Shown here: piece after piece, positions 12,373 through 24,565 of the stretch
Numbering within the stretch: position 1 is the first letter of the stretch
Layout of the letters: every line of letters starts with the position of its first letter
From: Pseudoscleropodium purum
Taxonomy: Eukaryota; Streptophyta; Bryopsida; Hypnales; Brachytheciaceae
DNA length: 64,000 nucleotides
Direction: 5' to 3'
Assembly: GCA_963969395.1 (NCBI GenBank)
Contig: OZ017798.1
Coordinates: forward strand, 19,522,173-19,586,172
Position numbers and translations under genes: made by a program
The notes under the pieces: model-generated
What the model saw: the letters and a program-made list of their open reading frames with translations, nothing else
What the model was told of the DNA's origin: nothing
Databases searched by the model: none

Positions 12373-13285
12373 GATGTTGTGAAATAGGGCAGTGATAAAA
12401 GGCATAGGGCTATGTCCCCTCACTAGCATTAATTGCAAGGATGGGGCCTACTTCAATCCAATTTTAGATTAATTTAATTTAGGTTAATTTAATTTAATAT
12501 TTTTTTAATTTTTGAAACAAATCGGAGAGATTCAATTTAAATTGTAGCCCCCTTATTTTATTTTAAGGTTAGTTGCTTATTGATACTAATATGCCATGTG
12601 TCAGTTGTTTCCCTAGTATAGACAATTATAAAGTGAAAGTGATATTTTTAATATTTGATTCATAATTAGAAACCTAGAAATTCAATGCTTTTTTTGTTGT
12701 GAGTTGGAATGCTTTAAAACAAAGTCTATGCTCCCCTCTATAAAGTGAGCTTTCTAACGGTACTAAGAACACAATTGGAGAATACATGGTTCTTGGAGAT
12801 CTCACCATAAAAATTTTAAATTTAAAGAAATAAAAAACTCATTTAAGGTATACTAGTGTGCCCTATGCCATTGCCACAAAATTTTCTTAATTGATAAGTT
12901 TAAATTTTAAAATAACAATACTAATCATTTTGAATGAATCATTTTTTACCTTGGATTGATCTAACATAGTTTTAGTTTTGGTATTTGATATACAAACAAT
13001 ATTTATGGTTTTTTAATCCAAGAATTCATTGATAAATTGATACATGTGTACAATTTGAACATATCATTCAAAAATCCAATATTTTCACCAATCATATGAA
13101 AAAACTTAATTTAAAAAATGTCTTCAGATGTACATCGATAGATTTTCTTTCAAAAATATATAATAAAGGTTTTTAAGAAAATTGAAAATCCAACTATGCA
13201 AACTTTATTACTTCCAATTCTTGACTATGATTTTTTCTTACAATTCAAGTGGAAAATCTTGTGAAAATCATGTATAATTACACCT
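12373..13285. other. Gene-free AT-rich stretch
   Basis: No recognisable coding frame, RNA gene or element end was found between the LINE and the next TTAA-ended element. Confidence 0.5.
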
Positions 13286-14881
13286 TTAACCCCTAAACAT
13301 CTGGATCCATTTCCAAATTTGACGATTCGGGAAAAATTGTTATAAAGTTTTATTTGGAAGAATATTTTGAAATTGATGTACAAATGAAAGTTGTAGATTT
13401 TGAATTGTAGATTCTATCCAAATGATTAGATTTACTAGTGCTATCACCAATATTTTTCTATAAATTTTGAAAGGGGAATTTCAAAATTCCTTCTAAATTC
13501 AATGACAAGCAAACTATTATCATTTTTTGAGTAAAAATTGTTGGAATAGATTTGAAATGAGGTTATCTTGATATGGTGATTTTTTGAAATTTTTGTGTTC
13601 ATTACATCTAGGACCTCATTTTTGCTAATTTGGTTTGAATTAGAGTCAATGCAATTTAACCACTTGACATACTTCCGCATTTGTAATTTTAGAAAAATTA
13701 GTATTCTAGTAACACCAAATCCAACCATTAGATAAGACAAGAACTTAATAGAGTATCACCAAAAATTAGGTTGACTTTCATCCAAGCAGGAATGAAACAG
13801 AAACAATAACTTCAATCTGTTCATCGTCCAAAAAATGGACATTAGAGTGTTCCAAGGCGAATTAATTCTAATCAAAATGCTTAGTTTATTCTAAGGGTTA
13901 CCTCCTAAACGCCTTAGGGACCAAAAATGTCCTCACATACTTTCAAATCCAATTCAAAGTGTTGTAACTTATGCATTTGATTTTTGAATTCAGTAAAACT
14001 TATTGGAAAATTTTTGCTTTCCCTCTTCTAGTTTTTGTCATAAGATTCTCAATTGAATCCAATATGTAATGATTTTTTGTAAGCCAATCAAAGTTCACAA
14101 GTTCAATTTGAGTTCACCAAACTACATTTGATGGATGCAACTTCGTAGGCTTGTATCTCCTTCATCCAATGTTAGGTATCGATGAAATTTGTTAAATTAT
14201 GTTCCTTGTGCAGTTTAGTTATTGTAGTAAATTTTTCGTGTCAATTCACGTTTTATTGAATGTTTGGGAATAATTTGAAGTTCAAAATCTCGACATTTTT
14301 GGATTACAATGAACTTTGGCGGCTTGTTTCTTCCTCATACAATGTCTGTTTTCAATTAATGTATTTGGAAAAGTTGCACATACTAGTCTAGTTTGTGTGG
14401 CTAAAATTTCATATGAATCCAATAGGTTATGGGTGATTAAGAATCATTTTAGTAGAAGGAGGTTCAAACTCAAATGTGTTTTTTGCAACTTTTCTTGCAT
14501 ATTTTTTGACATTTCAAAGCCATTTTGCAAATACATTGAGTCAATTTAATGATATTTTTTGACCAATGTGTTTGTATGTTGGCTTTGAATCGCTTTGTAG
14601 TTTCAAGTTTTTTTCATTTGAGTAGGTTTAGAAATTGAATTTCACCTCCAAATGCATTGCTAGGAAAATTTTAGTATCCTTTTTCAACACTAAAACTTTA
14701 CAATCTTGCAATCTATATGGCCAAATGACTTCAAATTTGATTCACTTCATTTGCAACATGTACACTATAAGATTGTACAATTGGGATTTCTATACCTTAG
14801 TGACATTTAAATCTATAACTCTTCATAAGCAATGATATTTTATACTCAAAAAGGCCTTGCCAATGGGCCTTTAGGGATTAA
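13286..14881. mobile_element. TTAA-ended element, copy 4 (long, diverged)
   Basis: The left end is TTAA then CCCCTAAACATC; the right end is GCCTTTAGGGA then TTAA, about 1.6 kb apart. Near the right end (14,700-14,780) the inverted family block is recognisable (CTTGCAATCTATATGGCC). The central part resembles no other copy, so this may be one long element or two joined halves. ORFs inside (14,316-14,549 and others) show no family features. Confidence 0.5.
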
Positions 14882-15115
14882 ATCTAGCCAACTAATGTAA
14901 GTGAATGACTTTGTTCATGCCATTTTAAAAAATTCTATAGAGCATAGTTTTGTTATCTTTGAACATTTCGATTCCAAATTTGGTCTCAAAAGTGTGAAAA
15001 AAAGTCTTCGGGATAACACCATCCAGACAATTAATATTTTCTTTCATGGGCACACGCGAAGATTACTCAATGGCACTCCTTCCAATATAAAGGACAATGA
15101 ATGACCTTTGTATGA

Positions 15116-15630
15116 GCTATATTACTACAAACAAAACATGATTCAATTTTTGTTGGCTCGCAAATAAAGAGAAGGAAGCTACATAAAAAGAAGTTTGAAT
15201 GGCACAAACACTTTTTTTTTTATAGTAAACTGTCATGAGCCTTCACAACATTAGCACAATTCTAGTGGGAAAGGAGTTTAACAAGCTCTAACATGGGAAA
15301 ATTCACCACCCAAAACAACAACATTGAGTAGGACTTTTACTCAAAATGCAAGCAAATGCTATTGGATAAGCTATATTACTACAATCAAAATATAGGTCAA
15401 ATTTTGTTTGGCTCTTAGTCAAAGAGAAGAAAGCAACATATGGGGAAGTTTGAGTAGGACCAACTTTAATTTTTATAGTAAACTGCTACAAGCCTACACA
15501 ACACTAGCGCAATTATAGAAGGAAGAAGTTTGACTTGCTCAAACTTTCAAAGTCTATGATGAAAATTCGCCTCAAAAAAACAACACCTAGTGAGACTTTA
15601 CTTGAAATGTGAGCAAATGCTACTATCTGG
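15116..15630 (+). repeat. Direct tandem duplication of a ~254-bp unit
   Basis: Two adjacent copies begin GCTATATTACTACAA at 15,116 and 15,370. Both contain TATAGTAAACTG, AAGCAA or GAAGCTACAT, a CACAACA-TAGC-CAATT block and end with GCAAATGCTA. They differ by many substitutions and small gaps, so the duplication is old. No coding frame spans it. Confidence 0.75.
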
Positions 15631-16047
15631 GAAGAAGCCTCTTGTAGCATAGTTGCTTGTTCTCTCTTAACTTAACTTACTAACTTAGCACTTGTGTGGA
15701 CAATTTGACAAAAGCAAACTCAAGATGTGCTCATGTGCATTGGCAGATTTTGGCCTTCGTTGCTGTGGATTTCAAGTATCAAGAATGATGGCCCAGAACA
15801 GGAACATTGATGGGAGCATGCATGCACTCCCTCCTGTCCTGAGCTCCCTGTCTCTCTGTCAGACTCTGATTTTCCACATTCAAGTCCAAGTTGTTGTTTT
15901 GCTCAAATGAAAAAAAATTGTGAGAAAAAAAAAGTTATCAATTTTTATTTTTTTTAAATTAAAAAATGATTTGATTGCAGTGGTAATTATTTCTCACAAG
16001 AGGAGTGAGAGCTTCTCCACCCACCCTGTATATTCAGCTATGGATTA

Positions 16048-16268
16048 TGGTAGAACCATCCATTACCAACCAGGGACCCATAACCAACTTGTATGGATGG
16101 AAACAGTTGCAACCAAAGGCCTGAATAAATTTCTAACCTAAGTGTAGAATGTATTTTTCCTCCTTTTCAAAGTTGGGACTAATCAAATCATAGAAATTTA
16201 TATTGCCTTATACTGCCCTAGTCCATATATAAAATCCCTAAAGTAATTGGTAATGGGTGGTTCTACCA
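16048..16268. mobile_element. MITE with GGTAGAAC terminal inverted repeats, copy 1
   Basis: The left end TGGTAGAACCATCCATTACC is mirrored at 16,247-16,268 by GGTAATGGGTGGTTCTACCA with one mismatch. The flanks are TA on the left and CA on the right, compatible with a TA target duplication that has since mutated. About 221 bp, no coding capacity. A second copy lies at 55,470. Confidence 0.75.
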
Positions 16269-17812
16269 CAACTTCATTCATCCTTATGACTATTGAGGTT
16301 ATTATAGTATACCACTGGTAATATCAACATAGTCATTGTATGTAGGATTAGTGTACAAACTTACTTTTTTTTTAAACACATCGTTAGTGTACAAACTTCC
16401 AGACTGGAAGCACACCTCTAATTAACTCGTCTAAAGACCACACCATACAATTCATAAAATTTACCTTTTGTAATAATAGATATTCCTTTGAATCTACCAA
16501 TCACAAAATACAAAAAATTCATAATCTCGAATAAAATATAATAAACTATGGTTGGAAAAGAAAACCACTCATGGTATTTATAGCTAGTACCAAAGGCACT
16601 ACACACATTGCATGAAAATTTTAAACTATTTGAATCATCTATTGAACAAGTATTAAAGAACATCAATGGCATAGCAATCAAATATTCCATATACATACTC
16701 CTTTATAAGAGAAAACTATAAAATATCCAACCTTTATTCAAACTTATAGATCTTCTTTAAATCTCAAAATCATCACAAAAGTTCAACCTTGTACAAATCT
16801 TTGATCCTCTTTATTCCCACAAATTTGTAACACTTCTTACATCCATGTTTGAGTTATTCAAAAAGAATTTATGTGTAATATGCATATAAAGTAGTATAAA
16901 GTCTCTGTTCTAATGGAAGTATATAGTCTTGGTGTAACTCTTGCTATTCAAATGAATTTCAAGTGGGACTCAAGAAGAAGATTCTTAATTCATGCTAGCT
17001 TCAAAAGTAGGTTGAAGTTTTTTTTTCTTCTACGTAGGATTACTGGCAAAACAATTGTTGCACATAATAGAGTGCTCTCTAGCTTTGAACCTAATGAGAT
17101 TTGAATATTGAATTGAGGTGAAGTAACGGAGATATAATTTACAAATTTTCTTTCTTTCTAAGTCATTTCTTCTTGTGTTAATAAAATAATATAAAATGAG
17201 AGGGGATTAATTATAAAGAGTAGCAAGATTTTGAAGAGACAAGTTGTTTTTGGAACTAGATATGACATTAGATATAAAGCTTGTGAGTGATGGAACTTGA
17301 GATTGTAACAAATCTTGAGTCTCCATGAATAGCTTGAAGAGAAGTTGTACCTTCACTTGATTCAGCGCCATTGCAAATATAATGACACAACCTCAAGTTC
17401 TTTTCAAAACCTTTATGGAGAGCTTCCTTTGGATCTCTTCATATTGTACAAGAATTGCTCAAAGTTTGTTTTTGATGGTGCACAAGTTGCAAAATCAAAC
17501 AACAGTGCACAAATATATGTGTCCACAAAGGACTAACACAATTGGAATTGAAGAAATGGAAGGAGAGAGAAAAAGAGAGCCAAAAGTTACACAAGAGCTA
17601 GATTCTAATGACAAAGTGCACAATTGAAGTTCATGAAATCACATGTCATAATAAAATAGCCAAGAGAGTATAGTAAATAGAGCGTATAGTCTAAGAGTCA
17701 CTTGCTCTTTTTCTTCAAAGAGTCAATTATAGGAACTTAGGTAAACAAATTCTTCATTTATGGCAACCATTTAAACTAGTTGGAACTTCTTTTTCTTTAA
17801 GCGATGTGACAA
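16269..17812. other. Gene-free stretch
   Basis: Short frames at 16,418-16,696 (minus) and 17,345-17,627 (plus) have no recognisable motifs. No element ends were identified. Confidence 0.5.
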
Positions 17813-18194
17813 CCAAAGTTTATTTTTGAGTAAGGAATCCATAGCTACCCGCAAACTAGAACACCTCATAACTTTCATCTCATAAATCAAAATGAAATGA
17901 TTCAAATTTTTTCACATATATATAGATTTGGGAAATCAATTTAAAAATTTTATTTTTGAAAAAGTGATTTTTAAAGAATTTTTGGGCTACCCGTCTAACA
18001 TTGAAAATTACATAGCATGCAATAACTTTTGAAATATGTATTCAAAAGTTATGAAAATTGTTGGGCATCAAAGCTACTCCTTGGGTACATGTTGTGTGAA
18101 AATTTCAGCAAAAGAAAATTAAAACTCCATTTGTAGTGAACTGCCCAAAATCACTATGTTGCCAAAAGTTACAGTTTTGACCTTTTTGGGTTAA
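17813..18194. mobile_element. Half-copy of the TTAA-ended element (subfamily I)
   Basis: This matches the right ~350 bases of the copy ending at 59,198: both have ATAACTACCCGCAAACTA or ATAGCTACCCGCAAACTA, then a TATATAGAT or TATATAAAT stretch. It ends CTTTTTGGG then TTAA at 18,191-18,194. The left half is missing. The next 70 bases (18,195-18,265) match one arm of the foldback at 47.9 kb. Confidence 0.65.
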
Positions 18195-18582
18195 AAACAA
18201 AGAATGCACCAATTGGTTCAATAATTAGAGCATTTTGATGGCTACCTTGGTCATATGGGTTGGGGTGAATTGCCCCCCTCGCTTGTCCTGTCAAAGTCAT
18301 TCTAAGGGTGCATTTAAAAAAAAGACCCCCTATTTTATGGCTAATTAATTTACTCTCTGCACCTCACCTTGCTCATTTGGGGCCTCTAATTGCAAATATA
18401 AATTCAGAATTTGCAAATTTGATCATGCGTGGCAAATAAAAAATTCCAGGGTTTTCCCTCAGGGATGAGCAAGGGGTCAGTTCACCCCGTAATCATATAA
18501 GGCTGCATCCTTTAAAGGTTAATTATCATCCCAATTGAAGGGAGATGCTGTGAGTTTGTGACGCACAACAATATAATTGGAG

Positions 18583-18680
18583 TCTTTTTCTTTCTTTTAA
18601 CAAATAGGAGAACTGATCACATTAAAAAAAACATACAAAATGCCCAAACCTCGAGGCTGGACAAATGAAGAGAGATAATC
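18583..18680 (-). mobile_element. LINE 3'-tail fragment
   Basis: A T-rich start followed by AACAAATAGGAGAACTGATC and AGGCTGGACAAATGAAGAGA matches the 3' tail of the LINE at 8,643-8,740. This is a severely 5'-truncated insertion of the same or a related family, in the same orientation. Confidence 0.55.
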
Positions 18681-19418
18681 GTAGTCTTTTCAGTTTGTGT
18701 GGCCTACCCAATAAAATCAAGTGGTATTGTGGGGGGCTTTGAGTATTATTATAATCTTAGTGTGAATTGTGTGAACAGTGTTATTGTTGATGCTCTGGGA
18801 TTTATTATTAATAGTGTAAGCTCACTAGATGGTAGACCTCCACTTGGGAGCTACAAATAAACAGCAGTGGCATTGTTGTGTTTCACTGTACATAAACACA
18901 GCAACAGCTCACAGGGAAGAGTGGAAGACCATCCCAACTTAACGTACTTGGCACTAAAAATTGGGGCTTCAATCACCACTACGTTATGGGCTTTCGGCCA
19001 TGAGCCCATGATCTTGTCGTAAGTGTTGTCACCAGAGAAGTATATAAAACCATCCCTACATTTTGTTTACAACCAACTTCATTTACCAATTCTCAAATAG
19101 GGGAATGTTTTTTTTAATAAAATGCCTTCTGGCATTCATCATAACATGGACATTCTCCACTAAGGGTACGCTTACATATAAGTCCAATGGGCAGAAAAAG
19201 TGAGCGTAAAAGACAAGGATAGTTTCACCGATCATCGGTTCACGTGAAAGTAGGAAAATGAGTTCTATCGAAATTAGTGTATTCCACATTGTAGAAGGAT
19301 CATAAAAAGTGCTTTCTATAGTTTGGTATCAGTGAATGTACTTACCTATATATACATGTAAGGAGGTCCTAAGTGGGTGTGAGACAAAATAGTGAGTAGC
19401 TTCCTAACTCTTTAGATT
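18681..19418. other. Gene-free stretch with one unexplained ORF
   Basis: A 68-codon minus-strand frame at 19,083-19,289 (containing LSREPMIGETILVFYA) reads like protein but I do not recognise it, and it has no partner exons nearby. It may be a remnant of a mobile-element gene. Confidence 0.3.
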
Positions 19419-20250
19419 TTAACCCTTGAATGTTCCAAAGCCTTTTTTTTATTTTTTTATTGTAATGAAACAATTCAAACTGCCATTTTTAGTGCAAAGA
19501 GAAAAGAATTTAAAGATGACGTTTACACATATGGAACCATAGGATCTTGCAATATACTAGTATGAGAATGTATGGAAGAAATTTTAGAAACATTAATTAC
19601 ATGGATTACAAGATAAATGAATTTTCAAAGTGTAAAGAATTGACATGGTTTGGGGCATTGTGGCAAATTAGTTTAACAAACTCTAAATCATCGTAATTTG
19701 AAATTTTTGTACTAAACATTTTGAATTTAAAACAATATTGAAACAATGATGATCTCAAAAGTGACTAAATCTCCAAAAAATATTGTCATTTTTTCCTTTA
19801 AAAAATTGTTAAGTAGAAATAGGTACAAGATACAGGGAAAAACAAACCATTCATAGTTCTAAGATGGAATTAGAACATACCGCCTAATCTCAATGGTAAT
19901 ATTGTTCTAACAGTCAAAGCTAACTTTGAGGAACTTTTTGTTTTACAAAAAATGTGAAAATTGAGCGCAAAAGCAAATCCTATAAGTTATTTTTTCAAGA
20001 AGGTGCTTTGAATGCCCACAAAGTAGATGCTCTATAACTTTCATGTCACAAAATCTCTCCATTTAGACAAATCTATTTAGACAAAAATACAATTTACGAG
20101 AAAAAACTTTAAAACTTTAATTTCACATTTTTATGGATTTCTTTTATTGCCTGCCAAGTTGAAATTTGGGCTACTTGTGGTACTCCAACACAGGAACTCT
20201 AGCTCCCAGAGTCTTGGACATTAATTGAAATGAAATTTCTCCTAAAATTT
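19419..20250. mobile_element. TTAA-ended element, copy 6 (subfamily II, left end only clear)
   Basis: The left end is TTAA then CCCTTGAATGTTCC. The body shares GGATCTTGCAATATACTAG, AGTAGAAATAGGTACAAGATA and CTCAATGGTAATATTGTTCT with copies 2 and 7. The right tip is not recognisable; the sequence runs into the TA microsatellite. Confidence 0.6.
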
Positions 20251-20307
20251 ACTTCATAGATTTTGTGATGCCATGGCATGCAAGAAACAAGGATTAAGAA
20301 ATTTCAC

Positions 20308-20317
20308 ATACACACAC

Positions 20318-20402
<85 letters not shown>
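20308..20402. repeat. (CA)n-(TA)n microsatellite
   Basis: A short CA run is followed by about 40 uninterrupted TA units. It creates a spurious tyrosine-isoleucine reading frame. Confidence 0.95.
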
Positions 20403-20406
<4 letters not shown>

Positions 20407-22196
20407 CAAGAAGTTACTCAACTCTTGGAAGTATGATAATTTTATTGTAAAATTTCAAAGGTGAAGGTTGTTGAAGACCATAAATTTAGCCAAAGTGAAT
20501 CAAAAATCCATTCAATGGATATGATGAAAAAAATACTAAGAGTATGAAAACACTGTTTAAACAAGAGGTTTAATTAATTGAAAGAAGCTCGACCAAACTT
20601 GTCCCCTTCCAAAGCCACCATTGGAATCGTACTATAAAGGAATCCAATCATTACCCCAAATGGTCCTCAACCTCTATATTAAAATTTCTTAATAGCTGTA
20701 CATCAATATGGAATTTTGTACTAAACTCATTGCCCATGCAGATCCATGCACAATAAATCAATATTGAATGTGGACGGGTGTGGTAGGGGAACTTTTGTGA
20801 TGTACTGCAACTTACTGTAACATTACTTTTTTGGAAATAAATGACTCACTGCAACTTTAGAGTTTTTGTCAAACTCAGGGTTCCACATCTGATCCTAAAG
20901 TTGTGATCACATAGTCCATTGTGCTTGCATCTGATAAAAGAGGCATTAAGGTAGGAGGTTCTAAAAGTGCACACGTTCTAAAAACATCCACCTCCTTAAA
21001 TGTACACTATATGCATATGTTGCTTTTTTGTAGCCTTCACCCTGTACAAATAGTGTACATTTTAAGAAGTGGATGTTATTAGAGCTTTATGTCATTTTAG
21101 CTTCAAAATTTCATAACTAATTTTACAAAGCTCCAAAAAGTATGAAACGACTTGGGTTAAATCCCAATTCTACTTGTCTTTCAAGGAAAATCTACTAAAA
21201 AAATATTTAAAGAAGTTTCACCTCCCCCAAAACCAGTTCCAGCTCTTAAATGGTCAGTTTATGGATCTCCTACGTGTACATGTTTTTTGGGGGGTTTGGA
21301 GGGCCGTCTCAGGCTTGTTCCAAGTGCTATTCTTCTAGCAGTCTGCGAATGGTTGTTGTCAAAAAAAATTATCATTTAAAAATGTGAAAAAGTTGAAAAT
21401 TTTTAAATTAAAAAAAATGATGTGGCAATCTCCTTGCCACATCAAGCAGTTGTTGTGAGGAAGTTTACAAAGTTTGGAAACTCAATAGAATGTAAAGGAA
21501 TTGACAGTCCTCGAAAGTTTGAAATTTCATCTAATGCAAGAATTCATGAACTTTGCAAACTTTGTGAAACTTCCGTTTGATTGTATTCTAAAGAAGGGGA
21601 ACCTATTCCTCAACAAGTCAATTTTAATCCTTACAAGATGCACACTTATGACCAAGGTAGTCACCAAAATTGCTCCAATTATTGAACCAATAGCTGCATT
21701 TTTTGTTTCTACAGTGAATAATGAAAATCCATTGATGAATTTTTGACCTTGGCGTCTTTCAAGGGTTAAAAAATGGTGACTGGTAAATTATTACACATGA
21801 CTGGATGTGTGAACCCATATCTTTTCCTACAATTTCAACCTTCAAACGACAATTTATTTGGTTCAAGAATGTTCCATAACAACATTTTCAAGAGGAAGAA
21901 CATCCTTTTTTGTAATGAGGATTTTGTTTAGCTTGGGTAAGCAACTGGAACAATAAAAGCTTGCAATAAAGGTAGGAGGCCCTTTAAGCCTACCTACTTC
22001 ATTATAACAATAATAGATTTTTAAGGAACATATTAGATATTCCTAGATATAGCACACATTTGGAACTTGGTAAGTTTATGGATCTCCTACCTTGTGTTGT
22101 AGTCCATCTTGGCATCACAAAATCTTGTTTGCATTAAGCAATCATGTGTCTATGGTTCTAGAAGAATGGTGTTGCTTTTCACTACAAATTGTTGTA
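20403..22196. other. Gene-free stretch with repeat fragments
   Basis: It contains a hairpin at 21,419-21,443 and a single arm (about 21,650-21,776) of the foldback repeat at 47.8 kb. That arm has ACCAAGGTAGTCACCAAAAT and ends CAAGGG then TTAA. No gene was recognised; the 81-codon frame at 21,501-21,746 overlaps this repeat. Confidence 0.5.
21419..21443. repeat. Perfect hairpin GATGTGGCAA / TTGCCACATC
   Basis: Ten-base perfect arms flank a five-base loop. The surroundings resemble 1,300-1,440, where a similar stem (GACGTGG / CCACGTC) is found, so this is probably a structured part of a dispersed repeat. Confidence 0.6.
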
Positions 22197-22914
22197 GGTG
22201 ATTGCAAGAAAAACCTCCCATTTTTTGTAGTATTTTATCAAAACTATAGTTTTTATACTCAATACTACAAAATAAAACAATCTCAACCATTGATCAAAAA
22301 AATCAACGGCTAAGAGTACCGTTTTGAGTACTATGAGTACTTAAAAAATACTAAAACAATATTGTTTTGAAAAAAAACCCAGATTGTCATAGAAAATAGA
22401 TATAATGAGGTATAAGTTAATAATAAATAAAAAATTATGAACAATTTTATTTTTTTAATTGGCAATTTGTAAGGACTTGATGTTAATCAAATTTCATCAA
22501 AAAAATGAAGTCAAAACCATCTTCAATGTTCAAAATTGCGTGTGCAAGGGAGCCCTATTTGTACAAACATAGAGGCCATAAAATAATATATTTTTAGATT
22601 CTTTTTTGGTAGTCAGATGTATCCCTACTATAGAAATAGACCACAAAAATTTCAACTCTAGATCATTAATTTAGGTCACTCCATAGTACTAAAAAATCCT
22701 AAACTACAAAGTGTGACAAATTAGCAAAATTGACTTTTAAATATAAAATGATTTTTTTAATTTCTAAAAAATAAAGGATATAATTACAATCAAGTTATCC
22801 ATCTCCAATAAAAGTTTTAAGTTTATAGGATTCTACCTTCAAAAGTTCTAGCAGAAAACAACTTCATTATTCTAAATGTGACTTAAAAAGGTACAAGTCT
22901 TTCTTGCAATCACC
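22197..22914. mobile_element. Non-autonomous DNA element with GGTGATTGCAAGAAA ends
   Basis: The left terminus GGTGATTGCAAGAAAAAC is mirrored at 22,897-22,914 by GTCTTTCTTGCAATCACC with one mismatch, a distance of 718 bp. A shorter internal inverted motif (CCATTGATC / AATCAACGG) is at about 22,278-22,310. A target duplication could not be settled. No transposase frame. Confidence 0.6.
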
Positions 22915-23213
22915 CTTGTGAGGTGGCATCCAAAATTATAGTGAATATGGACCTATCCAAGGTGGTTTTCTTGGTCATATGATCCAACATTTTCAACACT
23001 TTTAGGTGAGAATCAATTGTTCCTTTGCTCTTAGTAGCACTATATTGAAAGTGTGCTTTAAAAATTGAGCCAAAAATAGAAATAAAAAAGAGTGGAGTGG
23101 TTTACATTTGGGATAATTTTTTGAATTTATGGGTTGTTTTTCCTTTAATTTCCCACATTGAAATGTTTTTTCAAATACCAAGTCTAATACTTTCTCTATT
23201 TTATACTCTAATT

Positions 23214-23448
23214 AGATACTATAAGAAACCAAAGTTTATAGATGTCAAAAAGAACAAATTTTAGATGACATTGAAAATTTAAAAAAAACTTGTTTTTATG
23301 TCAACAATGATGTCCAATACAACATCAATGGACATCAATGTTGACATAAAAACATGAGGGTTTTTTTTATGTCACCTCAAATGTCATCCAAAATTTGTTC
23401 CTTTTGATGCAAATCCATCACCTAATACAAGGTTTTCTTATAGTGAGA
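23214..23448. mobile_element. CACTA-type foldback MITE with AGA target duplication
   Basis: The ends are TACTATAAGAAACC (from 23,217) and GGTTTTCTTATAGTG (to 23,445), the mirror of CACTATAAGAAAACC. This matches the CACTA/En-Spm tip type. The two halves are largely inverted repeats of each other (arms about 110 bp, meeting near the CAACATCAATGG / ACATCAATGTTG centre). Three bases, AGA, flank both ends (23,214-23,216 and 23,446-23,448), as expected for this superfamily. Confidence 0.85.
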
Positions 23449-23705
23449 ACTTTTATAAATAATTTCACTAGATTTTTTCTCTTATGCTTTCAAATTGCAA
23501 ATGGATTTTTTCCAATTCCATTAGCTAACAATGAACTAATTGATGATTCTCCATGAACATTAAAGTAGTTGTAACAAGAATTCAACCAATATCAATCCAT
23601 GAGGCACTCAAGGTGATTATCGTAAATAACCACTTGACATTCATGTGCATATGGGCATTGAGATCTTAATTTTTGGTTGATTGAAGAATTCACAACAAGT
23701 AACAT

Positions 23706-24565
23706 GTAACCTCTAAAGATTGAAGGCTTGTTTTTATTTTTGTCAAAAATTGCTCAAAATGGCCATTTTTGAAAAAAACACTTAGTGCAAAGAGCAAAAC
23801 CTTAAAAAAGGTATTTCTTTGCATTTCTAAGTAGAGGATCTTATAGTAGATTAGGATGAGAATGTGTGGTAAGAATTTTAGACATTTTGACCTTATAGAT
23901 TGCAAGATAAATGCATTCAAAGTGAAGAAATCATGTTTTTTTAGCACTATGCTAAACTAGTTTATGAGACTTTGAATTAAAATTTTACTATCATGAACAA
24001 TTTATTTGATAATATAAGAAAATTAAGATTTTAAAAAGGTGATTTTCATTCTTTAAAGAAATGCTAAGTAGGAGTTATGTGATAGAGGGAAAAACTAAAT
24101 AATAAACTCCAAGATGGAATTAAAACACACTAGTCCCAATGATGAAATTTTTCCAACAATCAAAGTTAACCTTATGGAACTTTGCTTTTTAAAAAAAATG
24201 TGAAAATTGAGTTCCAAATCGAATGCTATAGGTTTGTTTTTCAAAAAGATGTTTTGATTGCTTGCAAAACAAGATGCTTCATGTAGACAAAACTACAATT
24301 TATGAAGAAAAAAAAATTTCTATTTTAGGTTTTTTATTTTATTTTTTGCCCATTGAGTTCAATTTGGGGCTTAACTTCAATCCTTGTATGTATCTTTTAG
24401 TACTTTTGTACACCAACTGAAATAAAAATTGCATTCAACCAAAGCTAATAAGTTTATCTATCTTAAGAGAAAGTTTTAACAGGTTTCACCAAAAATTGAG
24501 CTCATAGGAATTTGCTTGAAATCCACGGTGTCCCTTTAGGGGACAAACAGGACCTAAGGGGTTAA
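23706..24565. mobile_element. TTAA-ended element, copy 7 (subfamily II)
   Basis: The left end is GTAA (mutated TTAA) then CCTCTAAAG. The right end is GGACCTAAGGGG then TTAA, preceded by the subterminal palindrome GTCCCTTTAGGGGAC. The body shares GATCTTATAGTAGATTAG, ATAGATTGCAAGATAAATGCA and the CCCAATGATGAAATT block with copies 2, 3 and 6. 860 bp, no coding frame. Confidence 0.72.

Noticed and set aside
14870..14881. TTTAGGG-like motifs read as interstitial telomere repeats
   Set aside because: Single occurrences at element tips, never tandem; explained by the TTAA family.
20273..20464. Open frame of repeating tyrosine-isoleucine
   Set aside because: Translation of the TA microsatellite, not a gene.
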